Below, in pieces: positions 34,044 through 43,054 of a stretch of 64,000 nucleotides of DNA. The stretch covers positions 62,001 through 126,000 of the forward strand of contig NZ_JACHFW010000004.1 in the NCBI RefSeq assembly GCF_014202115.1, written 5' to 3'. Within the stretch, counting starts at the first letter, position 1, and the number at the start of each line of letters is the position of its first letter. The notes under the pieces are model-generated. The model saw nothing but the letters and a program-made list of their open reading frames with translations, ran no database searches and was not told where the DNA came from. The DNA is from Catenibacillus scindens (GTDB taxonomy: Bacteria > Bacillota > Clostridia > Lachnospirales > Lachnospiraceae). The translations under genes and the position numbers were made by a program.

Positions 34044-36224
34044 TTACTGAGGTGTAACGCCGTAAAAATCGGATAATGACTTGTCCGCCTCAAATAAATG
34101 ATAATACTGGAGCGAACGGTATTGTTCCAGTTGTTCGGCGTAAGGATTATCTTGAGAATTATAATAATTCCCTTCAGCGTCAATGTAAACATTTGCCGTA
34201 ATCACCGGAAGTTCCTGGAAAAGATCATATAAAAACTCCTGATATCCGGTTTTTTCAAGTCCGGCCACTTCCAGAACAAGGCCGCTCAGGTAATTTGCGC
34301 TGATGCGGTCAATCTCTTTCTCCTCAATATCATAGTTGGCCCAGATCACAAAAGGTGTAATATATCTTTGCTGTTCATATTCCAGGGAATCGTCGTCTGA
34401 AGTCCCGCAGTATTCCATGATGGGTTCCGCAATAATATCCGTGGGCTGGTGATCGCCAAACATTACAACAATGGTCTTTTCATCCTGGGCGCTGAAATAC
34501 TCTATGAGCATCTGAAAAGCCTCATCCGTTTTTTTAATAAGAGACAGATATTGCTCTGTGTAATGCTTTTCTTTAGCACTTTCAGGCTCAAACTCCAGAG
34601 AGATCTCTGGAATAAAATTATCGTAATCATTATAGTAGCCCCCATGATTTTGCATAGTTACCTCAAAAATAAAAACCGGAGTATCCTCATCTTTATTTTC
34701 ATACAGATCAATGATCTGTTTAAAGGAACTTTCATCAGAAACATAGGTGCGCAGCGTATCCCTGTATGTAAAATCCGGATAAAAAAGAATGGTATCAAAG
34801 CCAAAATACGGGTATACTTCATCTCTGTCCCAACCGGAAGCATTGAAAGGATGAAGGGCCGCTGTGGCGTAGCCCATACTTTCCAGCCAGGAGGTCAGTG
34901 TAGGTTTAGCCTCGTGGATATACTGCTGATAGGCTATACTTCCCTGGGGAAGAAAAGCCATTGTATCCCCTGTGAGAAACTCAAACTCTGTGTTGGCCGT
35001 ATTCCCCCCTTTAACGGAAACAAAAAGGTTGCCCCGGACAGTATTTTCCGTGAGACTTCTAAAAAAAGGCATATAATCCATATTCACCGGAAAATCACCG
35101 AGAACTGACAGATCGCTGAATGCCTCGTTCATAATCACAATAATATTTGGATTCTCAGAATCCTGTGTCTCCCCAGCCAGACTGTCCCCGGTTTCCGGTA
35201 TCTGAACCACAGTCTCTTCCGATTCCTGTGTTTCCTGGAGGGAGGCTGTCTCATCCGTTTCCCGGCTCTCACTGCTCTCCCCTGTCAGGGAAGTGTCGGA
35301 AGAACCATTTCCCACAATATTGCGCTGTTCATCTTTCCGCTGAACCTGGGAGCCTCCGGCGCTGTCCTCTCCCTCATCTTCCATATAGGGGGCCATGATC
35401 TGCGCTACGGCGTCCACGGAATAATCCTCAGGCTTGTCTACCTCAATATATTGTAAATTATAAATAAAACTTACGGCAAAACCATTGGTGGCATAGAGGG
35501 AATTGGGCATAAACAAAGTTTCGTCCAGGCCGAGAAAACTTTTAAAGCTCCCTGTCTGTAATCCTAAAAAAATACAAAACACTGCCGCCACAGACAAAAG
35601 CGCGCCGCAGCACCTCCCTGCCAGCCTTTTAAACGATGAACGCACAGGCCAGGAAATATCCAGCTTGGACGCTACCGCCATGAGCAGGACAAAACCAAGG
35701 GACGTAAGCAGCATAGCGTATTCTACAGTAAACTGATAATTATCGCTGACGCTGGCCGCGGTCCCCACTGACAGAAGATCCCAGGGCAGTATGGGTGATC
35801 CCCGGAAACTCACCGTGTAGTCATTGGCAATGCCAATCACCATAGGCAGGGCACAGCCGAGAACACCGGCAACTCTCCCGCTGCCGGTAATAAAAAAGAG
35901 AAGAGCAAAAAGCATGTAAAAAAATAAAATATTCAACACCTGCAATACAGCGCTCATCTCAAAGGCATTATGAGAATAAGATTCCAACATATAAAAAGAA
36001 AGCGGCGGCAAAAGAGCCATCCAAACAATCCCGGCAGCCTTTTTCAGTCGTATATTCAAATTTAAAACACATCCAATGGCAAGGATCAGCCCCACACATT
36101 TCAAAAACCAGGGCCAGGAAAAACCTTCCGTTGACAGGCTGTATAGATATACGCCCAACAAAGCCAGGACAATGCATCCATTGACAATCATCTGTTTTCC
36201 CGGCTTTATAATCATTTTTTTCAT
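34044..36224 (-). CDS. LTA synthase family protein (membrane sulfatase fold)
   Basis: 726 residues. Several N-terminal membrane segments (about 10-235) anchor an extracellular alkaline-phosphatase/sulfatase domain (about 365-660). The metal-binding E of N-I-I-V-I-M-N-E-A-F-S-D and the nucleophile threonine in G-G-N-T-A-N-T-E-F-E-F-L-T-G are those of LtaS-type phosphoglycerol transferases; F-G-D-H-Q-P follows later. Between them, residues about 285-355 form an S/E/T-rich low-complexity spacer. It would polymerise glycerol-phosphate onto a lipid or sugar anchor at the cell surface. The ribosome site AGGAG is 12 nt from the first ATG; the ATG two codons later is also possible. Confidence 0.88.
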   Translation of the reverse strand: MKKMIIKPGKQMIVNGCIVLALLGVYLYSLSTEGFSWPWFLKCVGLILAIGCVLNLNIRLKKAAGIVWMALLPPLSFYMLESYSHNAFEMSAVLQVLNILFFYMLFALLFFITGSGRVAGVLGCALPMVIGIANDYTVSFRGSPILPWDLLSVGTAASVSDNYQFTVEYAMLLTSLGFVLLMAVASKLDISWPVRSSFKRLAGRCCGALLSVAAVFCIFLGLQTGSFKSFLGLDETLFMPNSLYATNGFAVSFIYNLQYIEVDKPEDYSVDAVAQIMAPYMEDEGEDSAGGSQVQRKDEQRNIVGNGSSDTSLTGESSESRETDETASLQETQESEETVVQIPETGDSLAGETQDSENPNIIVIMNEAFSDLSVLGDFPVNMDYMPFFRSLTENTVRGNLFVSVKGGNTANTEFEFLTGDTMAFLPQGSIAYQQYIHEAKPTLTSWLESMGYATAALHPFNASGWDRDEVYPYFGFDTILFYPDFTYRDTLRTYVSDESSFKQIIDLYENKDEDTPVFIFEVTMQNHGGYYNDYDNFIPEISLEFEPESAKEKHYTEQYLSLIKKTDEAFQMLIEYFSAQDEKTIVVMFGDHQPTDIIAEPIMEYCGTSDDDSLEYEQQRYITPFVIWANYDIEEKEIDRISANYLSGLVLEVAGLEKTGYQEFLYDLFQELPVITANVYIDAEGNYYNSQDNPYAEQLEQYRSLQYYHLFEADKSLSDFYGVTPQ

Positions 36225-36481
36225 TTTCTTGTCTTCACTCCTGTCCTTTCTCTATTGTAAAACCTTCTTTTTTTTAAATTTACAGGAATATTACAAATTT
36301 TAATTATAACATCCCGAAGGAATCTTTCAAGAAGAAGACATGAAAATTTAAAAAATTATCACATTTTTTTAAAATCGTCCAAATCTATACTGTTTCTCCC
36401 TTTCTTGGCGGCTTCAATTTTGCTAATTATAATTATATTGTAGAATTTGCAGTTATTACGCTGAAGTATTCCCCAGGTGGT

Positions 36482-36541
36482 ATGGAAAAAGTCCGTCTGA
36501 ATATAGGACAAGTGATTAAGCGCCGAAGGGAGAGAACTTCC
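36482..36541 (+). pseudogene. N-terminal fragment of an XRE-like regulator
   Basis: ATG 36,482 begins M-E-K-V-R-L-N-I-G-Q-V-I-K-R-R-R-E, the usual opening of a Xre-type HTH protein (start of helix 1). Right after R-R-E the sequence becomes the hairpin described below and homology stops. It looks like a gene cut at its 17th codon; similarity is short, so this is tentative. Confidence 0.4.
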
Positions 36542-36559
36542 TTACGAAGCCTCTCCCTT
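36525..36559. terminator. Hairpin downstream of cbiK
   Basis: AGGGAGAG and CTCTCCCT arms with inner CTTC/GAAG pairing, 27 bp past the cbiK stop codon. No U-tract on the minus strand, so termination efficiency is uncertain. Confidence 0.45.
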
Positions 36560-36585
36560 TCCGAAATTCTTAAAGCAGATGTATC

Positions 36586-37389
36586 TCAGCATCCGCATTT
36601 TTCAATAAGCCACTGGCCTTTCTCAGCATAAATTTTTTGAAAATCTTCACTTTCCCCAAGACCGTGAAGGCAGACCTGAACATTAAAGCCATGGAATTTG
36701 AGGATATTATACCAGGAATCCCCGTCTTCCCCGGCCATATCGTTGCGGGCGTGATCACCGGCGACAAGCATAAATGGCATCAGATAAACCTTCTTCACAC
36801 CCTCATCCTTTATCTTAGCCATAACTTCCGTTAGGACCGGAGGTGCTTCCACGTTGGCCACATAGACAGCCCTGGTTTTAAGCTGATCCAGATAATGCTG
36901 AAGGGCAAAATAAGAACTGTTGGAAAAATGCTCTGTCCCATGTCCCATCAAAAGGACAACTTCCTGGCCGGATGTTTTTGGCATCCACGCCTCAAGAGCC
37001 TGGGCCGTCTGCTGATAATCTCTGTTTTCATAAAGGAGGGGCTGTCCAAGGATCACTTTCATATCCGGATGCTCTGTCCGGAATGCTTCCACCTCTCTGG
37101 CGAGATCGTGGTATTCTGTTCCCGCCAGAATATGAGTTGGCTGCACCGCCACCACTTTATAGCCCTGGCCGGCAAGAACCTGGAGAGCTTCCCCCGGTGA
37201 AGGAATGGCAATCTTAGAGACATCCTTCAACTTTCTGATGATCATCTCCGAAGTAAACGCCCGATACACATCAAAACCGGGGGCCGCCCTTCCAATGGCT
37301 TGTTCTACAGGGGATATGCAGTTTTCTATAGCCTGAAGATAGCTTGTGCCAAAACTTACCACAAGCAGCGCTTTCTTCACAGTATTCAT
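36586..37389 (-). CDS. cbiK: Sirohydrochlorin cobaltochelatase
   Basis: 267-residue class II chelatase inserting Co2+ into sirohydrochlorin in anaerobic B12 synthesis. Metal-site residues H150 (M-G-H-G-T), E181 (V-A-N-V-E-A-P) and H213 (A-G-D-H-A-R-N-D) have the spacing known for CbiK. The N-terminal V-S-F-G-T-S-Y is typical. No signal peptide, so cytoplasmic. The ATG follows AGGAG. It lies 16 nt after fabH and downstream of two methionine synthase genes, one B12-dependent, which suggests a shared transcript linking cobalt insertion with B12 use. Confidence 0.92.
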   Translation of the reverse strand: MNTVKKALLVVSFGTSYLQAIENCISPVEQAIGRAAPGFDVYRAFTSEMIIRKLKDVSKIAIPSPGEALQVLAGQGYKVVAVQPTHILAGTEYHDLAREVEAFRTEHPDMKVILGQPLLYENRDYQQTAQALEAWMPKTSGQEVVLLMGHGTEHFSNSSYFALQHYLDQLKTRAVYVANVEAPPVLTEVMAKIKDEGVKKVYLMPFMLVAGDHARNDMAGEDGDSWYNILKFHGFNVQVCLHGLGESEDFQKIYAEKGQWLIEKCGC

Positions 37390-37405
37390 AGTTTTCTCTC
37401 CTGTC

Positions 37406-38422
37406 CTAAATTCTTATGAGCAGACTGCCCCATGTAAGCCCGCCGCCGAAACCGGAAATCATGATCTTATCGCCCGGTTTTACCTTGCCGCTGTTCATCA
37501 GCCTGTCCAAAGCCAGAGGGACGCTGGCCGCGGACGTATTGCCATACTCGTCAATAGTCATAATAAACTTTTCCATAGGAACTTTCAGCCGCTTTGCCAC
37601 AGATTCAATAATCCGGAAATTGGCCTGGTGGAGAACAAAATGATCAATGTCATCCACCGTCAGATTTTGCTGCTTCAAAAGCTGACAGATACTTTCCGGC
37701 ACCTTTTTTACGGCAAATTTAAAGACTTCCGATCCGTCCATATAAACATAGCGGGATCTGGGACAAAAATTCCCCTCCCCGTCAGACTCCATATTAGCGG
37801 TTCTGCGCTGATCGTCATTCATAAAAGGATTGTCAATATCCCGCTCAAACATACGCAGCGTATAGCCTTTGCTTCCGTCAGTCCCCATGACCATGCCGAG
37901 AAATCCCGGCGTCTGTCCGGCCCCCAAAATGGCGGCGCCGGCCCCATCTCCAAAAAGGATACATGTTTTCCGGTCTTTCCAGTCCACAATTTTTGACAGG
38001 ACTTCCGCACCGATAACAAGAACATTTTGGGCAGCCCCGCCTTTAATATACATAGCTGCGCATCCCAGAGCGTAAACAAAGCCGGAGCAGGCGGCGGACA
38101 AATCAAAACAGAAAGCGTTCACCGCGCCAAGTTCCTTCTGTACAGCGCTGGAAGCATTGGGTAGGGGTTCGTCCGGCGTAAGGGTTGCCACAATAATCAT
38201 ATCCAGATCTTTGGCATCAAGATTTGCCGCTGCAAGCGCCTTTTTCGCCGCATCTACGCTCATTGATGTTAATGTTTCTTTGGTAACAATATGCCGCCGG
38301 CATATGCCTGTACGTGTCCTTATCCACTCATCATTGGTTTCTACCAGCCCGGCCAGTTCATCGTTGGTTACAACCCGCTCCGGTACGCTTGCTCCTGTGC
38401 CTAATAACATTACTTCTGACAT
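37406..38422 (-). CDS. fabH: Beta-ketoacyl-ACP synthase III
   Basis: Condenses acetyl-CoA (or another acyl-CoA) with malonyl-ACP to begin fatty acid synthesis; 338 residues. Catalytic triad: C112 in A-A-C-S-G-F, His in H-Q-A-N-F-R, Asn in G-N-T-S-A-A-S. C-terminal G-F-G-G-G-L-T-W-G is standard. It is separated from the usual fab operon and sits between metH and cbiK. No good ribosome site precedes this ATG; AGGAGG lies about 40 nt upstream, out of useful range, so the start is uncertain (ATG at M5 is an alternative). Confidence 0.92.
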   Translation of the reverse strand: MSEVMLLGTGASVPERVVTNDELAGLVETNDEWIRTRTGICRRHIVTKETLTSMSVDAAKKALAAANLDAKDLDMIIVATLTPDEPLPNASSAVQKELGAVNAFCFDLSAACSGFVYALGCAAMYIKGGAAQNVLVIGAEVLSKIVDWKDRKTCILFGDGAGAAILGAGQTPGFLGMVMGTDGSKGYTLRMFERDIDNPFMNDDQRRTANMESDGEGNFCPRSRYVYMDGSEVFKFAVKKVPESICQLLKQQNLTVDDIDHFVLHQANFRIIESVAKRLKVPMEKFIMTIDEYGNTSAASVPLALDRLMNSGKVKPGDKIMISGFGGGLTWGSLLIRI

Positions 38423-38508
38423 TTATACTACTGACGCCGGCCCGCATTTCCGGCGTTTGCCTCCTAAATACTTTGATACTCAAAGTATATGCCCTGGAAT
38501 ATGGAATG

Positions 38509-40971
38509 TCAAGGATTTTCCATCAATCGCCTGACTAAGGCTACAGCGCCCACAGCATCCTCTGAATATCCGTCGGCACCGATCTCATCGGCATAATCCT
38601 GGGTAATTACTGCGCCTCCGATAATAATTTTCGCGCCAATGCCCTCCTGGCGGGCCAGATTCACCACATCCCTCATCCGCTGCATAGTGGTGGTCATCAG
38701 CGCCGACAGGGCGATAATGTCCGCGTGATGCTCTTTCGCCGCGTCAATAATCTGGCGTGCCGGCACATCTTTACCCAGATCAATCACATTAAAGCCATAG
38801 TTTTTCATCATCATAGCCACAAGGTTTTTCCCGATATCGTGAATATCCCCCTCAACGGTGGCAATAACTACCGTCCACCCTACAGACCGGGCATCTTCCT
38901 GGAGGAGGGGTTCTAAAACCGCCACCCCTTTTCGCATCGTCTCCGCTGAGATCATAAGCTGAGGAAGAAAATAGGTCTTGGCGTTAAAATATTCTCCCAC
39001 CTGGTTAATGGCCGGGATCAGCGACTCATCCAGAATAGACGCAGGGGACGCGCCTTTATCAAGAGCCCCCTGGATATGCTGGGAAATCATTTTTTTTCTT
39101 CCTTTAATGACATCATCGTAAATGTCACCCATCACCTCTCTCTGGACTTCCTTTACAGAAAAAGGCTCCGTTTTTTTGGTGTCTGCCCCGACAGCGCTTC
39201 TGTCACTCCCTTGCGTATTTCCCGGCTCTCCGGATTCCTTCTTATAGCTGGCCGCGTTTTCAATGTAGCGCAGACTGGCCTCCGGCTTATTCATCACCAG
39301 ATCCGCAGCAAAAGCGCTGCGCATGAGAAGCTCCTGGGAGGGGTTGGCGATTGCCATAGTCAGTCCCCTGGAGATGGCCAGGGCAAGGAATATGCTGTTG
39401 ACATAGCTTCTGTCCGGCAGGCCGAAAGAAATATTTGACAATCCGCAGACTGTGGCGATCTTTAAGGTATCATGGCAATACCGGATGGTCTGTAAAGTAT
39501 CCAGCCCTGCTCCGGCATTGGCTCCCAGAGTGGCCACAAGGCCGTCCGCCACCATATCTTCCCTTTCAAACCCCAGTTTCAGCGCCTTGTCCATGATCCT
39601 GTCCAGATTTTCCCGGCGCTGCAAAAAATTTTCCGGGAGTCCCTCGTCAGTCAGGGGCAGCATAATAAACATGGCCCCATATTTTTTTACCGCGGGAAGA
39701 AGCTGCTCCAACTTTATTTTTTCACAGGACACAGAATTGACCAAGGCTCTGCCGTGATAGCGGCGTAAAGCCGCCTCCACTACTTCCGGATCGCTGGAGT
39801 CAATGCACAGCGGAACATCCACAACTTCATTGACAGCATTCAGCGCTTGAAGCATGGTCTGTTTTTCATCAATTCCGCTCATCCCCACATTAATATCCAG
39901 GATCTGTGCGCCATTTTCCACCTGGGACACCGCCATCGCCTGAACACTGTCGTAACAGCCTTTTTTAAGTTCCTCTTTCAGCACCTTTTTTCCTGTGGGA
40001 TTAATCCGCTCCCCGATCACCTTAAAAGGCCCGTCCAAAGGAATCTGCAAAAGGCAGCGCTCCCCGGTGAGAGCGCGGACGCTCTTTTTATCAGGAATAA
40101 ATACATCCATTCCCTGCACAGTCTCCCTGAGGCGGCGGATATACTCCGGTGTTGTTCCGCAGCAGCCGCCTACAATGGATGCTCCGGCTTCCACCAGAGC
40201 TTTCATGTGGAGGGCGAAATCCTCCTTATCCATAGTATAGGTTGTCTCGTTTCCGGACAGCACCGGGAGACCGGCGTTAGGCTTAACTACCAGGGGGACA
40301 GTGGCATAATCCCGCATCTTTCGGATCAGGCTGATCATCTGATCGGGTCCGGTAGAGCAATTCAGACCTACAGCGTCAGCTCCCATACTCTCAAGAGTGA
40401 CAAGAGCCGCTGCCGCAGATGTGCCGTACATGGTCCGCCCTGAGCTTTCCACAGTCATAGTTACGATCACCGGCAGGGAACTCACTTCTTTTACGGCAAG
40501 AAGGGCCGCCCTGGCTTCGCCGATATGCATCATTGTTTCAATAACAAACAGATCCACCCCTGCCTCTTCCATAGCCTTAGCCTGCTCTTTATAACAGTCC
40601 ACCATATCGTCAAAATCAATATTTCCCACAGGCGCCAGCATTTGTCCGGTCATAGTTATATCTCCGGCTACAAGACAGCGGTCCCCCGCCACTTCCCTGG
40701 CAATTTGGACAAGGGTTTTATTCATGGACTCCACATGGTTCTCAAGATGATATTCTCCTAGCTTCATTCGGTTGGCGCCAAAAGTTGGAGCGTAGATGAC
40801 CTGGCTCCCCGCCTCAATAAACTCTCTCTCCAAACGCTGCATAACTTCCCGGTTTTCAATGATCCACTGTTCCGGACACACCCCCATGGGCATACCCATT
40901 TTCTGAAGATTGGTTCCGGTAGCTCCATCAAGGATCAGCGGTCCGTTTTTCAGTAATTCCCTGATATTCAT
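38509..40971 (-). CDS. metH: Cobalamin-dependent methionine synthase (no reactivation domain)
   Basis: 820 residues with, in order, a homocysteine-binding domain (about 1-290; zinc ligands in G-G-C-C-G-T-T-P), a pterin/methyl-THF-binding domain (about 310-570), a cap, and a B12-binding domain with the cobalt ligand in D-I-H-D-I-G (about 690-820). The C-terminal SAM-dependent reactivation domain of long MetH proteins is missing, as is usual in clostridia, so reactivation must come from a separate protein. Its ATG overlaps the stop of the upstream gene by 4 nt (ATGA). It transfers a methyl group from methyl-THF to homocysteine. Confidence 0.93.
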   Translation of the reverse strand: MNIRELLKNGPLILDGATGTNLQKMGMPMGVCPEQWIIENREVMQRLEREFIEAGSQVIYAPTFGANRMKLGEYHLENHVESMNKTLVQIAREVAGDRCLVAGDITMTGQMLAPVGNIDFDDMVDCYKEQAKAMEEAGVDLFVIETMMHIGEARAALLAVKEVSSLPVIVTMTVESSGRTMYGTSAAAALVTLESMGADAVGLNCSTGPDQMISLIRKMRDYATVPLVVKPNAGLPVLSGNETTYTMDKEDFALHMKALVEAGASIVGGCCGTTPEYIRRLRETVQGMDVFIPDKKSVRALTGERCLLQIPLDGPFKVIGERINPTGKKVLKEELKKGCYDSVQAMAVSQVENGAQILDINVGMSGIDEKQTMLQALNAVNEVVDVPLCIDSSDPEVVEAALRRYHGRALVNSVSCEKIKLEQLLPAVKKYGAMFIMLPLTDEGLPENFLQRRENLDRIMDKALKLGFEREDMVADGLVATLGANAGAGLDTLQTIRYCHDTLKIATVCGLSNISFGLPDRSYVNSIFLALAISRGLTMAIANPSQELLMRSAFAADLVMNKPEASLRYIENAASYKKESGEPGNTQGSDRSAVGADTKKTEPFSVKEVQREVMGDIYDDVIKGRKKMISQHIQGALDKGASPASILDESLIPAINQVGEYFNAKTYFLPQLMISAETMRKGVAVLEPLLQEDARSVGWTVVIATVEGDIHDIGKNLVAMMMKNYGFNVIDLGKDVPARQIIDAAKEHHADIIALSALMTTTMQRMRDVVNLARQEGIGAKIIIGGAVITQDYADEIGADGYSEDAVGAVALVRRLMENP

Positions 40972-42815
40972 TTTCTCCTTGTCTCACTTTCAAATTGTTC
41001 AATGATCTTTCCGATCATAGTTGCGCGGTTAAAAGGCACCATAAAATAATAGCCGTCAACAACATTTTGCATTTTTTCCATCAGTTCCAGGGCGCAGATA
41101 ATGCCTGTCTTCTCCCCGTCCTCCCGGCTCATATCGGGAGAGTATCTCTGAATGACCTCGTCCGGAACATGAATACCGTAAATCTCATTTTTCATAAAGA
41201 GAGCGTTGCGGTAGCTGACTAAAGGCATAATGCCGCCGAAAATTTTTGTATGCACTCTGGATTTGATATAGGCGATGCGGTCCACATCCTCCTGAGAATA
41301 AAGAGGCTGGGTGAGGAAATAGGAAGCTCCCGCCCGGATCTTTTTTTCCATACGCTCAATTTCTTTATCCAGATTTTTTCTCCCATAGTTGAGAGCCCCG
41401 CCGTAAACAATAGGATCCTGAGAAAAATATTCCTCATTCATTTGTTTTAAATACTCCATCAAAGTCACTGAATTAAAATCATATACCGACGAAATTACCG
41501 TCCGGTCTCCTGCCGGAACCGGATCCCCGGTGACAATGAGGAGGTTGCGTATACCGTTTAAATGAGCGCCCAAGAACGCGCCGCCCATGGCGATTTGGTT
41601 TCGATCCCTGCATGTCAGGTGAGGCATCACAGGAAAATCCAGCTCCCTCTGAACTTTAGCGCCGGTCATAATAGAATCGGCCCGCATCTTTCCCATAGGT
41701 GAATCTGAAAGAGTGATCATATCCACCGGATATTTTTTTAAAATCTCCACCGCCTGGATCATTTTTTCCATATCCCCGTTATAAGGAGGATCCAACTCCA
41801 CAATGATCGCCTTCCCGCCCTGTTCCAGACGGTCAAGCAGGGGATTCTTCTCCGCCTCCCGCCCCTGTCCGCTCTCTGCAAGAACGTTGGCCGTATCAGC
41901 ATTTTTCTTCCCCACCGGACGTTTTTCCAGGGGCTCCTGGACAAGGGGCGCCAATTTTCGTATATATTCCGGCGTTGTGCCGCAGCATCCGCCGATGATA
42001 TTCACACCAAGCCTTGAAATTTCAGCCATTTTTTCAGAAAAATAGTCCTCATTTTCCTGGTAAACGCTTCTGTCCCTGATGGTATCCGGGTACCCGGAGT
42101 TTGGAGCCACAAGAATAGGTTTCGTCCCCCAATCCATGCGTTTTAAAATCTGATACATGTGGGCTGCCCCGATACCACAGTTAAAACCCGATGCGTCAAT
42201 AGCACTCTCTTCTTCCACGGCCTTGAGAAGTTTTTTGGCGCTGATACCAGATTTCGTATACCCGAATTTGTTGAGGCAAAAACTGGCAATAACAAAAATA
42301 TTGCTGTGTTCCTTAATATACTGGGCTACCGGGACAATATATTTTAAATCCGAAAAAGTTTCAAATAAAATAATATCGGTCCCAAGCTGGATAAACGTCT
42401 TTGCCATGAGCAGATATTCATCCAGTATCTCCTGCTCGTCCCTGCCTCCGTACTCCGGCACAGGCCCTATATCCGCAGCGATAAATGCGGGGCGTCCGCA
42501 GGCGTTGACCGCATCCCTGGCAATATTAAATCCCCAGGTCAGATTTCTTTTGACCACTTCTCCAGGATTATGGCTTTCCCCGCCATAACCGGACCGCTTT
42601 AATGTCTGATAATTGCTCGCAAATGTATTAGTCCGGATCAGATTCGCCCCTGCTTTTATATATTCCATATGTATCGCCCGGATCGCATCCGGCGCGTCAA
42701 AATTGCCGATCTCTGAAGGTTCCCCCCGGCGGGCGAATTTCTGAGCGTAATAAGTTCCCATAGCGCCGTCCATTATGAGACGGTTTCTTTTTAAAAAATC
42801 TTTGATCTGGTTCAT
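40968..42815 (-). CDS. Bifunctional homocysteine S-methyltransferase / 5,10-methylene-THF reductase
   Basis: 615-residue fusion: N-terminal Hcy-binding domain (about 1-300, zinc motif G-G-C-C-G-T-T-P-E-Y) and C-terminal MetF-like TIM barrel (about 335-610: L-D-P-P-Y, T-L-S-D-S-P, H-L-T-C-R-D-R-N, Y-F-L-T-Q-P-L-Y). It makes methyl-THF and may itself move methyl groups to homocysteine. The start is ATG 42,815 with AAAGGA upstream; the earlier frame start at 42,851 lacks a ribosome site. First gene of the unit, with metH overlapping by 4 nt. No SAM-type riboswitch was seen upstream, but a 13-bp hairpin is present. Confidence 0.92.
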   Translation of the reverse strand: MNQIKDFLKRNRLIMDGAMGTYYAQKFARRGEPSEIGNFDAPDAIRAIHMEYIKAGANLIRTNTFASNYQTLKRSGYGGESHNPGEVVKRNLTWGFNIARDAVNACGRPAFIAADIGPVPEYGGRDEQEILDEYLLMAKTFIQLGTDIILFETFSDLKYIVPVAQYIKEHSNIFVIASFCLNKFGYTKSGISAKKLLKAVEEESAIDASGFNCGIGAAHMYQILKRMDWGTKPILVAPNSGYPDTIRDRSVYQENEDYFSEKMAEISRLGVNIIGGCCGTTPEYIRKLAPLVQEPLEKRPVGKKNADTANVLAESGQGREAEKNPLLDRLEQGGKAIIVELDPPYNGDMEKMIQAVEILKKYPVDMITLSDSPMGKMRADSIMTGAKVQRELDFPVMPHLTCRDRNQIAMGGAFLGAHLNGIRNLLIVTGDPVPAGDRTVISSVYDFNSVTLMEYLKQMNEEYFSQDPIVYGGALNYGRKNLDKEIERMEKKIRAGASYFLTQPLYSQEDVDRIAYIKSRVHTKIFGGIMPLVSYRNALFMKNEIYGIHVPDEVIQRYSPDMSREDGEKTGIICALELMEKMQNVVDGYYFMVPFNRATMIGKIIEQFESETRRK

Positions 42816-42871
42816 GTTCTTTCCTTTCATACTGCTGCCCAGGGGCAGCATCCCCCTTTTACGTGCATAGT

Positions 42872-42915
42872 TATAACGGTTCAGGACGGCGCATCTGTTT
42901 TCCCGCCGTCCTGAA
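42872..42915. other. 13-bp hairpin in the methionine operon leader
   Basis: GTTCAGGACGGCG pairs with CGCCGTCCTGAAC around a 12-nt loop, followed by GTTACGAATA-like direct repeats. No U-tract after it on the minus strand. Role unknown; it is the only obvious structure upstream of the metF-fusion gene. Confidence 0.55.
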
Positions 42916-42971
42916 CGGTTACGAATAGTTACGAATATTTCTTATTTTTACATGAAATCTCCAAAAATGCA

Positions 42972-43009
42972 AGAAAAAAGAACCGGGCCGTCAAATACAG
43001 CCCGGTTCC
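42972..43009 (-). terminator. Terminator of the surface protein gene
   Basis: GAACCGGGC/GCCCGGTTC stem followed on the minus strand by TTTTTTCTTG, about 45 bp past the stop codon. Confidence 0.85.
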
Positions 43010-43054
43010 CATCGTCCTCATACTATCTTCTGCGGTCTGCCAAAAGGGCAGCCT

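Larger units (their letters stand above)
36225..36585. other. Intergenic region downstream of cbiK
   Basis: AT-rich upstream region of the LTA-synthase-like gene, then an XRE-regulator N-terminal fragment at 36,482 and the cbiK terminator. No complete gene. Confidence 0.6.

Noticed and set aside
42816-43054. SAM or cobalamin riboswitch before the methionine operon
   Set aside because: None of the conserved cores could be found; only a simple 13-bp hairpin and the terminator of the neighbouring gene.
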